NCBI GenBank assembly: GCA_037179515.1
Contig: JAXCGZ010022667.1
Span: 62,001 to 126,000, forward strand
DNA from: Halocaridina rubra
Taxonomy: Eukaryota; Arthropoda; Malacostraca; Decapoda; Atyidae
Length of the DNA stretch: 64,000 nucleotides
Direction of reading: 5' to 3'
Positions 55,601 to 64,000 of this stretch are shown piece after piece (within the stretch, counting starts at the first letter, position 1; every line of letters begins with the position of its first letter). A program made the translations under genes and the position numbers. A model generated the notes under the pieces. It searched no databases. It saw only the letters and a list, made by a program, of their open reading frames with translations, and was not told the DNA's origin.

Positions 55601-55729
55601 ATAAACATTCGTGGACCTCATTTATATAATCAGCTTCCCAGAGAACTAAAAAATCCTGGTTCAGTGTATACTTTTAAACATAATCTTAAGAAGTTACTCT
55701 TAAAGGAAGATTTTACTTGTAATTTTTAA
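52672..55729 (+). pseudogene. LINE3 ORF2: endonuclease and RT, one frameshift
   Basis: ATG 52,672 overlaps the ORF1 stop by 14 bases, a plausible reinitiation arrangement; the frame is open further upstream but only as overlap. The endonuclease has HINAQSLL, CISESWLY, GRGGGVCLFV, VYRHPKA, YGDFNDDQ and ADHEE motifs. Next comes an Asn/Asp/Gly-rich linker coded by AAT/GAT/GGT triplets (about 53,980-54,125). RT has NYRPISLLPIL, QHGFRPKLST, DLSKAFDSVHH, GVPQGSILGPIL and YADDTQ near 54,880. The frame shifts in an A8 run at about 54,488-54,495, so the product splits into 52,672-54,498 and 54,499-55,729. All catalytic blocks are present, so it is close to intact. Confidence 0.9.
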
Positions 55730-55846
55730 TGGTACACTCATCTTTATGATTTGTTTGTTTTAGTATGTCTATATCGTACACCACAGATGTCTATCTGGAA
55801 TATATATGTATCTTATTTGAATACCCAATGTACTTTGGAAATAAAG

Positions 55847-55849
<3 letters not shown>

Positions 55850-55884
<35 letters not shown>
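55850..55884 (+). repeat. (ATT)n tail of LINE3
   Basis: Triplet repeats follow ggaaataaagattt, the same position and repeat as the tail of SINE1 copies in BEL. Confidence 0.93.
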
Positions 55885-55887
<3 letters not shown>

Positions 55888-56241
55888 TCTCTGTTTCTCT
55901 TTACTTTGTGTATTCTTCGTGCCCAGGCCTGATGAGGGCTGTATTATTTCATTATTTTTGTTTGGCCCGTTCTGGTGTCACAATCATAAAAAAAAAAAAA
56001 AAAGATACTCAGTAAAATTACTCTACTTCCGCTTTAGAAAATTAACATAAAAATGATTTTACACGTTCATTAATTTTTTTCTCAATTAAAATCAATGCCT
56101 TCGCCTATTTAATACTTAACCTAGGCAATAAAAAAATAAATTGAACACCCTTCAAACGCAATTACTCGCTATATTGTTCATAATATAACAAAAATCTAGT
56201 TTATTACTGTTTATAGCAATTAATACAAATAATCTAGTTTA
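55885..56241. other. Unassigned AT-rich sequence
   Basis: This flanks LINE3 downstream. An A run lies at 55,988-56,002. I see no gene. Confidence 0.4.
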
Positions 56242-56401
56242 GTAGCCTTCTGGCTAGTACAGTGGTAACGCGCTGGCCTCGCATTCGCAAGGTCGACAGA
56301 TCGGTTCCCGCTCAGGACCGAGAGTTTAAGCTGTTTACTGGGAAGGTTACTTGCTGTGGATGGGCACCACAGTGGGGGGGTTGGGGCTTGACTCGGCTGA
56401 C
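56242..56401 (+). mobile_element. SINE1 copy, 3' truncated
   Basis: It has a tagccttctggctagtacag head, ggttcccgctc at the B-box position, and a body through ccacagtgggggggttgggg. The 3' end and tail are missing. It is more diverged than the other SINE1 copies. Confidence 0.85.
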
Positions 56402-56619
56402 GTTCTGAGGAGCATCTCAGATGGATATCGGAACTGAAACACCGGCAAACTATAACAAACTTTAATGGGTACAGAAATTCTACTTCTATTAATTTACTAA
56501 AACCATACTCTGTTTTATATGTGGGGTGGCTGAGTCAAAGCATGTCTACAAAGTAAAATGGCGGAGACCTCCAACCTCAATTGCTTTTAATAATAGTCCC
56601 ATTACTCACTGGATAAAAA
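56402..56619. other. Unassigned sequence
   Basis: No feature recognised. It lies downstream of the gag-like minus-strand ORF and may belong to the same element. Confidence 0.3.
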
Positions 56620-57225
56620 TTACAAGTACTTAGCTATTTTGGGATGCTGCTTGAAGAACATCACTGCCTCCAGTACTGGGGGAGAGGGTTTTCCTTTCTT
56701 TTGAGCTTGTTGGTTTTCTCGCCGATGTCGTCTATACCTCTCGTAAAATCGCTGATTCAACATCCCAGGCATCTCACTCGGATTCAGCAACAGATAACAC
56801 CTAATAGGAGTGTTGTTCCTCAAAACATCATTCACAGTTCTCTGCACGGTGAAATACGTGAATCACGCTGAAATTCTTTCCCAAGTTGACCACTTGGCTC
56901 TCCAGTTGACGTTTCTCAGCCTTTGTGAAAGAAGTTTCAGTGACTTTCCCTCAGTATTAAAATGTATGGGATGAGTCTTACTGCTGGGCGCCTTTCCTAT
57001 ATGGGGACGGGGATGGGGAGGGATATGTATGATTTGTGCTTTTTCTCTAGTCTGAGTCGTCGAAGTTTGAGGCGTCACTCTCGATGTCTGTTTCATCGTC
57101 AGTGCTGTCAGTGTCGCTGTTGCCCAACTACCTCTCCTCGAGGGTGTGGCCTCGCCGCTTGCTTTTAAGCGTCTTAAAGCTTCTTCTAACTCAAGGATTA
57201 GACAAATTTTTTCTACCTTCGACAT
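56620..57225 (-). pseudogene. gag-like ORF next to repeat F, one internal stop
   Basis: From ATG 57,225 on the minus strand the frame runs MSKVEKICLILELEEALRRL and on to a TGA at 56,863-56,865. It continues in the same frame (VNDVLRNNTPIRCYLLL, QRFYERYRRHRRENQQAQKK) to 56,620, about 201 codons in all. The N-terminus is helical and the middle is Thr/Pro/Lys-rich. I do not recognise a domain. Its place, just inside an LTR-like repeat with a candidate primer site, suggests the gag of an LTR retrotransposon. That is inference. Confidence 0.5.
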
Positions 57226-57328
57226 TGCTTCCAGAGATGCGTTATAATTTGTATCTTTGCATTTTTTTCATCGTACGAGGTTCACTGGAATAACTTCTTG
57301 TCTCTTTACGGTAATTTAGGCATGGTAT

Positions 57329-57346
57329 TGTACTAGGCTGCCACCA
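57329..57346 (-). promoter_or_regulatory. Candidate primer binding site beside repeat F
   Basis: On the minus strand TGGTGGCAGCCTAGTACA begins one base after the end of repeat F. A TGG start next to a CA-ended repeat fits a primer site; the tRNA is not assigned. Confidence 0.45.
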
Positions 57347-57347
57347 A

Positions 57348-57674
57348 TGTCATATAGTTGTATATCTTAAGAGGAATCGTAATGCTAATTTCCACCAGTG
57401 CCGTGTTAGATCGGCAACTATCGAGCTGTAGCGTGCAAGGTGATAATAGATATGCAATGGTTACTTAACATTTAGTTTATTTAGTTATACACCTATTCTA
57501 CACCTCAGTGCTCCCCTGCCCCCTTAAGGTAAAAATGCTTAGCATATAGGTGCTCCAAAGACTCTACTACTCTCTCGCTGCTTCTGATTCTTTTTGTATT
57601 ACAAAGATGGCAGGGCGTGGAATGCTTGATCACGCCTCCACCAATAGGCTTCCAGATAAAAAGGGTTACAACCT
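57348..57674 (-). repeat. LTR-like repeat F, copy 2
   Basis: It matches 38,472-38,790. Read on the minus strand it ends ...ACTATATGACA. Its other end is interrupted by the Gmr1-like LTR that starts at 57,675; the copy at 38,472 continues past this point (acaacct then atagc). Confidence 0.7.
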
Positions 57675-58270
57675 TGTTGGGTTGGAATGGAGAGTGTTGT
57701 TAAGATTCTGTTTTACTAAGGGGACTCAAAGTACTGAGCTCGGTTAAGAGCTCACAAACAGACAGGACAGATATTTGTACATGAACACCCCACCCGTTAT
57801 ACCACTACTCAGTTAAATGAAAATCAGTATTCAACTTTCTTTTAATTTTGGAAATGCAATGACATTAAAAGAATTGAATTAAATTTTTTTAAATTAAATT
57901 TTATGAAATGCTGCCTCGAATCCCAGAGGTGGTGAGCACGATTTTGTTTCCCGGCACCACAGATGTATGCCAAGACTTTGGCCTCAACTCGATGATTACC
58001 TCTGTCACACACGCAGAGTAGAATAGAGGACACTGCAATTACAGAAACAGAAACGACACACTGTTAATAATGGGAAACTGAAAGCATGAGCACACATATA
58101 ATGAGTTTCCAATATTATTCTACTGGATGAAAATATATAGGTTACTCACAGCTAACCAGAAATGTTTATGCTACCATAATAGCATACAAAACCATTAATT
58201 CTTTGCTGGTATTAACGGAAGACAATTCACAATAAATGAAGAAAAAGAAAGACAAATACAGTACTGTATG
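57675..58270 (-). repeat. Gmr1-like LTR E, first part (long type)
   Basis: On the minus strand this is the LTR 3' end (tgttgggttggaatggagag on the plus strand is the reversed terminus), colinear with 33,690-34,289. No primer site follows, so it is a 3' LTR or solo LTR. It is interrupted by LINE1 at 58,271 and resumes at 62,336. Confidence 0.88.
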
Positions 58271-58360
58271 TGATTACCTAATTGTGATTACCTAATTGTG
58301 TTTACGGGAAAGATCCCAAAGCTCGTATCTTCCCGTCTCCTGATCGGTTCCATTTTATAC

Positions 58361-61261
58361 TTAGTGATACTTATCATACCTGTCCTTAAAACTATGGATT
58401 GAGATACCATTAACTACCTCCTCGCTTAGCCAATTCCAATTATCAACTACTCTTACACTGAAAAAGTATTTCCTTACATCCTGCAAAGAAGTTTTCTTAC
58501 GAAGCTTCAAACTATGACCTCTAGTTCTAGAGCCAGCCATATCAAAATATCGATCCCTATCCACTCTATCATAACCATGAAGGAATTTAAAGACTGTCAC
58601 CATATCCCCCCTCACTCTTCTAGCTTCGAGTGATGGTAAGTCTAATTCCCTCAGCCTCTCATCATAACTGAGATTGCGTATTTCTGGCACTAGTTTCGCG
58701 GCATGTCTTTGAACTTTTTCAAGCTTAGCTATGTGCTTTTTCAAGTGCGGATTCCAAAAGGGGGCTGCACATTCGAGTTTTGGCCTCACATAGGTTACAT
58801 AAATATTTCTGAACATTTCCTTGTCCATGTGCCTGAAGGCTACCCTTACATTTGATAAGAATGCATATGCTGCCCTTACTATGCCATTTATATGTATTTC
58901 TGGAGACAAATCTGCCAGTATGTTTACTCCTAGATCACTCTCATTTTCTGTCTCTTGAAGTTGTACTCCAGCCACCGGGTAGTCAAGCTTGGGCCTTCTT
59001 GCACTTGTACCCATTCTCATTACCTTACATTTTGAAGTATTGAATTTCATTAGCCACTTTTCTGACCACTCATGCAGATTATTTAGATCCTCCTGAAGTT
59101 CTCTACCATTGTTCACGTTTTTTACTTTCTTCACAATCTTTGCATCATCTGCAAACATATTCATGAATGAATTTACAGACTCCGGTAAGTCATTTACATA
59201 TAAAAGGAACAAAAGTGGCCCTAAAACTGAACCCTGTGGAACTCCACTACTAACTCTTCTCCATTCAGAAACTGAGTGTCTTACTCTAACCCTCTGTTAC
59301 CTTCCTTCTAAGTAAGTTTTTATCCATTCCAAAACATTTCCACCTATTCTAGCCATTGATTGCAGCTTCCTAATAAGTCTCCCATGTGGAACAGTGTCAA
59401 ACGCTTTCTGGAAGTCTAGGAATATGCAATCTGCCCAGCCCTCTCTTTCCTGCAAGATTTGGCTTACCTCATCATAATATTCTAATAAGTTTGTTACTGT
59501 TGATCTACCTTCTCTGAAGCCATGTTGCCTCACTGACAAAAAGTTGAAGGATTCCAAGTGAAGAGAGATATGCTTCCTTAGTAGTTTCTCCATAACTTTG
59601 CAAACTATGCTGGTCAAGGAAACTGGTCTATAGTTCAGAGCCGTATCCCTCCTTCCCTTTTTGAAGATAGGTATCACATTTGCTTGTTTCCAGCATCTTG
59701 GAATCTCCCCCGACTCCAGTGACTCCTTAAATATGATACTTAGTGCCACTAATATTGTGTTTGCGCATTTTTTAAGCACATGAGGGGATATGTCATCAGG
59801 ACCTGTAGCTTTATGAACATCTAAATCCATCAGCGCTTTGCATACCTCTGTGGCTGTAAGGTTGATGTTCTCTAATACCGGCCCTTGAGCTTCTATCACT
59901 GCAATCTGAGGGGGTGGGGTATTTTCTACTGTAAATACTGACTGAAACTCCTTGTTCAATTCTTTGCAGATCTCTTCATCCATCTCAGTGATGCTTCCAC
60001 CCGCTCTCTTTAGCCTTAAAACCTGTTCTTTTACCTTCAGTTTTCCTCTGATAAAGCTGTGGAAAAGCTTGGGATTTTCTTTAGCCTTCCTGGTGATGTC
60101 CCTCTCATAGTCTCTCTCTGCCTCTCTCCTTTTACTTAGGTAGTCATTTCTTGCTCTTTTGTAGGTTTGCCAGGCATTTATGTTTTTTCTCCTCCTATAC
60201 CTTTTCCAGCATTTGTCTCTCCACTCCTTAGCTCTTTTACACCCATTATAGAACCATTTCTCTCTGGCATGAATTACACCTACTTTGGTGACAGGTATGC
60301 AGCAATCTACTATCTTCCCATATTTCTCACAAAAGATGTCATACATTTCTTGTACAGATTTGTTGTAAAATAAGGTTCTCCAGTCAATAACTGCAAAAAG
60401 CTCATTCATTTTGATGTAATCTCCTTTCGGATAGTTCCTCCTCATGTCCTCAGTGCCTCTACTGTCAAGAAGAATATCTTCAATGATATACTCCATCAAC
60501 AACACACAGTGGTCACTCTTTCCAATTGGTGGTTCATACTCAATTTTTTCAATATCCAACACATTATCTGTGAACACTAGATCAAGTAGTGACGGCTCAT
60601 CCCCACCCCTGGCCCTTGTTGGTTCCATTACATGTTGGTGTAGGAAATTCCCTTGTAAGCAATCTAGGAATCTTGCCCCGAATGAGTCCTCACCACTGTG
60701 TGGGTCAAGATTTATCCAATCTATCTCTTTATGATTAAAGTCTCCCATAATCAAAATCCTACATTTTTTTTCCCGTGCCATGTTAACAACTGAGTTTATG
60801 ACTTCAATAGTACCTATATGACTTTTCTCATAAACTTCAAGCCTATTTTGGTTCCTTGGTGGGTTGTATACAACAGTTATTATAATGCTCTCTGACCCAG
60901 TATTTATGCGAGCAACAAGAAATTCCTTGAGCTCACTTTCTATAGCCAAGTTTATTTCTTCAACTTGAATCCTTTCACTTATGAGCAGTGCTATCCCTCC
61001 ACCAGTCCTCTCAGATCTTTCAACCCTTAGTATTCTGAAGCCCTTAGGAAAAACTGTGACACTGTTTATGTCCTCACTCAACTTAGTCTCTGTAATTGCT
61101 ACTATATCTGCCTTACTGTTGTGAATCCTATCTTTTAATTCTACTGCCTTACCAGCTAATCCATCAGCATTTGTGTATAACAATCTTAATGAGGCCCCAT
61201 CCCCTGATCTTCTGTCATTATCTTCTTTATCTCCCCTTTGTCTGGAAGAACTCTGTAACAA
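58361..61261 (-). pseudogene. LINE1 ORF2: endonuclease and RT, one nonsense codon
   Basis: The frame runs from 61,261 to 58,361 (966 codons plus stop) with one internal TAA at 59,297-59,299. The endonuclease has LLYTNADGLAGK, DIVAITETKLSED, GGGIALLIS, VVYNPPRNQ, MGDFNHKEIDW, LLDLVFTDN and GKSDHC. RT has KKGRRDTALNYRPVSL, RQHGFREGRST and DFQKAFDTVPHG before the stop, and FADDAKI after it. The C-terminal LVPEIRNLSYDERL region is CR1/Jockey-type. The stop separates the first RT aspartate block from the ADD block, so truncation would abolish activity. It overlaps the end of ORF1 by about 76 bases. Confidence 0.92.
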
Positions 61262-62262
61262 AAATTTTTCTTCTCTTCTTCATTTCTTTCATCATTTAAC
61301 CTTCTTGCCTCTTGCAACAAATTTTTGATCTTTCCCAACTCTTCATGTGTTCTGTATCGTCTAATGAACACTTCTTTGAATTCTTGAAGGTCTTTTAGAC
61401 TTTTTTCTCAACAATATTTCCCTACATGTTTCCCCTCTCTCAAAGGTTACTTTTGTTGGTCTCAGCTTTCCTTCCCTCGAATATTTACCTAGTTGGTGTA
61501 TGCTTACAATATCCTCAGGACCACAAACTACTCCAAGCTTTCTTATCAGGTCTACAACCCTAGCTTTATTTTCTTCTAGTCTCCCCTGCCATGTTGGCTC
61601 CTGAGATTCGCTTATGCCTGAGATTACCACTGTCTTCTCCTTATCAAGTGCCTGTCTGATGAGTGGGTTTGCCCTTTCCATCACAACGTCTTTCATTTTT
61701 TCGATTACTGTCTCTTTATAGTCAACTGTTTGTATGTTTTCCAGTGCCACCACCTTTACAGCCTCTTTCACTGTCACATTCCCCTTTAGTGCATCAGCAA
61801 AGGAAGTTTTCATAGCATCATTTTCCATATTCAGCTCCTGGAACTCTTTTCTGAACTGTTCAATGTTTTCCTTAATCTGGACATTCCAAGCAGCAATCTC
61901 GTCTCTCTCAGAAGAGAGCAGTGAACTAACATCTAATTCCTTTAGGTTGTCATTCAGCTGTTTGTTTTTATCTTCTTGTTTAGAAATTCTAGATTCTAGT
62001 TGACTCTTTTCCCCTTCCAGCTTCTTTATTTTTTTTCTAGTTCCTTTCTCTCCTGCCCTTGTGCTTTATTTGCTTCCTCCAAAGATCTTATTTGCTCTCT
62101 GAGTGTTTCATTCTCTATCATTTCTCCATCCATATTCCGAATTTTATCATCAAGGCTTATAACCATTGCCTCTAAATTCTTGATTTTCTGTTTAAGTCTC
62201 CTCATGGCTACCCCTCCTACCGACCCATGGATGGGAGAGGTTTGGGACAGAGATGGCATCAT
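61186..62262 (-). pseudogene. LINE1 ORF1 (coiled-coil protein), two frameshifts
   Basis: The minus-strand ATG 62,262 (MMPSLSQTSP) starts a protein with a long coiled coil (LKQKIKNLEAMVISLDDKI, LREQIRSLEEANK). The frame breaks in an A8 run near 62,026-62,034, and the coiled coil continues in the next frame. The middle (61,828 onward) has MKTSFADALKGN and DKEKTVVISGISESQEPTW. A second break, near 61,390-61,397, comes from a T run two bases shorter than in the copy at 37,740. The last part (IRRYRTHEELGKIKNLLQEA) ends at 61,186. It resembles LINE ORF1 proteins that chaperone element RNA; the function is inferred. Confidence 0.82.
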
Positions 62263-63619
62263 TTTTATGTTCTCCCTCTCACAGAATATAGAAAGAAGAC
62301 GAGAAAGAGAAAAAAAAAAGAAGAGAAAAACTTAAATTGTGGGCAACCACAAAAGTTGCAATGCTTATTACTGATTTGCAATTAATATGGTAAAACACTC
62401 TATTTACGATAAAGGAAGAATCTACGAGATAAATACAGTATTCATTCACTTTTGGTTATCAAGAACTGTTTGCAATGAAAAAGGGGGGGGTAAAACCACC
62501 TTTTGAAGTATTTGCAACTTATAACTCAAAACACTTTATCCCCAACATATGAAGAATAAGCAAGATAAATACAATATGCATTCATTAAATTTGGTTAACA
62601 GGAAATATTTTCAAAGCCAACAGGGTAAAATTACCTTTTGATAATTTGCAGTTTTTAGCAAAAAACACTTTAATTAAATGATTGATTATTTGCAATTTAT
62701 ATAGCAAATAGCTTTATTCATGAGTTTTTGACGTAAAACACTTTATTTACGATGATAGAAAAGGGTGAAATGAAATTAGAATTTATTAGGAGAAGGGATA
62801 GATTTTTACAGGCTCATAACCAGTCTTCAGAGGTGGGATTTTCGTTTATCACATTAAATGAAAGAAACTTCTTAGCAATGTATATCAGCTGTAATTTCCA
62901 GGTTAAGGAATTAACTCTGGCAAGTAAGATTCCAGTTAGGTAATCTACAAAATTTTGTTTGTATGGGAATGGAATCTGAGAAAAAATTCGTAGGATTTAA
63001 CCATTAACGAATGTAACTAATTCTCAAAAATCCAATTTGCTTGACCCACGAGCTTTACCATACACAATCCCTCACCTTGTTTGTGCCAGATGAATTCCTG
63101 TGAAGAGGCCACGTAAATAAGGTTAGAAATAAACTTGACTGCTGAGGCGAGATGCTGCCTCTGGGATGTTTGGCCGCCAAATGAGGACGCTCCAACGTCC
63201 CTCCTGGTGACGTCATCTGTAGGATATATTTCTAGAGCAGTAACTGGCTCTGATATCATTTAAGGACTACTTTAGTGGTGGTCCCTGGCAGGCAATTATA
63301 GCAGAGCTGCAAGGGAGGGACAGTATTTTAGGTGCAACAAGTGGAAGCAAATAAAATTAAGCGAGAATAATAATGGAGAGTTAGCTTACTGGTAAACAAT
63401 CTCTAGAACGTTCCTTGCACTGTAGGAGACGGAATTTAAGTACTCAAATAATAAAGAAGCTACTGACATATATCTAGACAGGCTAATGACATAACAGCAA
63501 GGTCAAATTTATAACAAAATTATCAGCAAGAGCTATTTTATCATAAGAAAATTGTAAAGAAAACGTATCTGATAGAATCACTGAAAAGGTGGAAAGGTAG
63601 GAGCAGCCTTTATATTGGG

Positions 63620-63638
63620 ACTCTGCTTCAACATGTAC
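63620..63638. repeat. Target-site duplication of SINE2, left copy
   Basis: ACTCTGCTTCAACATGTAC is repeated exactly at 63,828-63,846. Confidence 0.95.
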
Positions 63639-63827
63639 CGGTTTTACGTCACGGACTCCCTTATCAACCAAGGGCTAGGACGGTTGCCTTCTTGCGAAGG
63701 ACTTGTTTTGGCAGATGTAATCCTTACGCTGAGTGCATGCCTTTGCTAACCTCAGACCGTGGCGGGGCGCGAACCCTCGACCTGACGCCTCAGAGTCGGA
63801 GACGCTACCGACTGAGCCACAGCGACT
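63639..63827 (-). mobile_element. SINE2, tRNA-derived, full copy
   Basis: The 189-bp minus-strand SINE has a tRNA-like head: GTGGCTCAGTCGGTAGCG as A box region and GGGTTCGCGCCCC as B box region, near 63,768. An unrelated body (ccaaaacaagtccttcgcaa...) ends in gacgtaaaaccg, with no long poly(A) or simple-repeat tail. Perfect 19-bp duplications flank it. The copy at 40,513 shares body and end. It would be transcribed by RNA polymerase III and moved by a LINE; the partner is unknown. Confidence 0.88.
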
Positions 63828-63846
63828 ACTCTGCTTCAACATGTAC
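63828..63846. repeat. Target-site duplication of SINE2, right copy
   Basis: An exact repeat of 63,620-63,638, continuous with the LTR E sequence (aagaagagtaaataagg). Confidence 0.95.
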
Positions 63847-64000
63847 AAGAAGAGTAAATAAGGTATATTTAAAATTTGCTATAAGCTAAAATATAAATTG
63901 CAAATAATCATAATCTGCAAAAGTCAAGAAGTGGGAATTATTTTTTTAGTTAGAAAAAGTACAGTTAAGTTACTAAATTAACTAATAAGGCATCTAACAG

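Larger units (their letters stand above)
50701..55884 (+). mobile_element. Near-full-length LINE3 (CR1/Jockey-type) element
   Basis: It contains a 5' untranslated region (start approximate), ORF1, ORF2 with endonuclease and RT, a short 3' untranslated region and an (ATT)n tail at 55,850-55,884. Each ORF has one frame break in an A run. The last roughly 45 bases before the tail (gaatacccaatgtac...ggaaataaag) resemble the SINE1 3' end. I could not identify a target duplication. Confidence 0.85.
58271..62335 (-). mobile_element. Near-full-length LINE1 inserted in LTR E
   Basis: About 4.06 kb on the minus strand, with a short 5' region, ORF1, ORF2 and a 3' end made of 14-bp tail units (gattacctaattgt, reversed). 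The LTR is colinear on both sides except for about 4-7 missing bases, so there is a small target deletion rather than a duplication. Confidence 0.88.
62336..64000 (-). repeat. Gmr1-like LTR E, second part (long type, runs to window edge)
   Basis: The reverse complement is colinear with 21,226-22,560 and 33,585-33,680. It includes the roughly 195-bp module (about 63,392-63,595) found in B but not in A or C. SINE2 interrupts it. The window ends about 34 bases before the expected LTR start. Confidence 0.9.

Noticed and set aside
55846..55884. ATT repeat as an independent microsatellite
   Set aside because: It directly follows the LINE3 3' end, as the same repeat follows SINE1, so it is the element tail.
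58271..62335. Target duplication for the LINE1 in LTR E
   Set aside because: Comparison with the intact LTR shows missing bases at the junction, not a duplication.

Overview
This window looks like transposon-packed intergenic DNA from a metazoan. I see no host gene. Invertebrate-type LTR retrotransposons, CR1-like LINEs and tRNA-derived SINEs fill almost all of it. The mix suggests an arthropod, perhaps a decapod crustacean. That is an inference from element style, not something a marker gene shows.

The left half (1-34,289) is a Russian-doll nest of one Ty3/gypsy-type family. Its single ORF has the order protease, integrase, reverse transcriptase (RT), RNase H. This is the Ty1/copia order carried by gypsy-type enzymes, the hallmark of the Gmr1-like lineage. 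I label the copies A, B and C. B is the outer copy: 5' LTR remnant 4641-4691, primer binding site 4696-4713, leader, broken pol 16,227-20,586, and a 3' LTR split between 21,199-22,571 and 33,580-34,289. A (2-4640) appears to sit inside B's 5' LTR. C (5186-15,461) is complete, with two 1968-bp LTRs and an open 1415-codon ORF. It sits inside B's leader, flanked by the 5-bp target duplication CATAG. A SINE interrupts B's pol. A BEL/Pao element (22,572-33,579, minus strand, target duplication ACTGT) interrupts B's 3' LTR. The BEL element itself holds LINE and SINE insertions and a tandem duplication that looks like crossing-over between two LINE copies. B appears to have landed in an older LINE fragment (34,290 onward).

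The right half (34,290-64,000) holds three CR1/Jockey-type LINE families, called LINE1, LINE2 and LINE3 here, in both orientations. LINE1 is nearly full length at 58,271-62,335 (minus). LINE2 (44,172-47,885, minus) is interrupted by a 1018-bp solo LTR with target duplication GTAGA. LINE3 (about 50,700-55,884, plus) is nearly full length, and its 3' end resembles the 3' end of the SINE1 family, which suggests a LINE/SINE partnership. A second SINE family (SINE2) has a perfect 19-bp target duplication at 63,620-63,846. A minus-strand Gmr1-like LTR (57,675 to the window end) carries the LINE1 and SINE2 insertions. It lies in yet another LTR-like repeat, next to a gag-like broken ORF. An AT-rich minisatellite (39,250-39,858), a long A/TA microsatellite and several kilobases of unassigned AT-rich DNA complete the window.

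Only element C looks recent and possibly intact: its LTRs differ at about eight positions by eye. Most other ORFs carry stops, frameshifts or truncations. All identities come from reading motifs and repeat alignments by eye; no database search was run.
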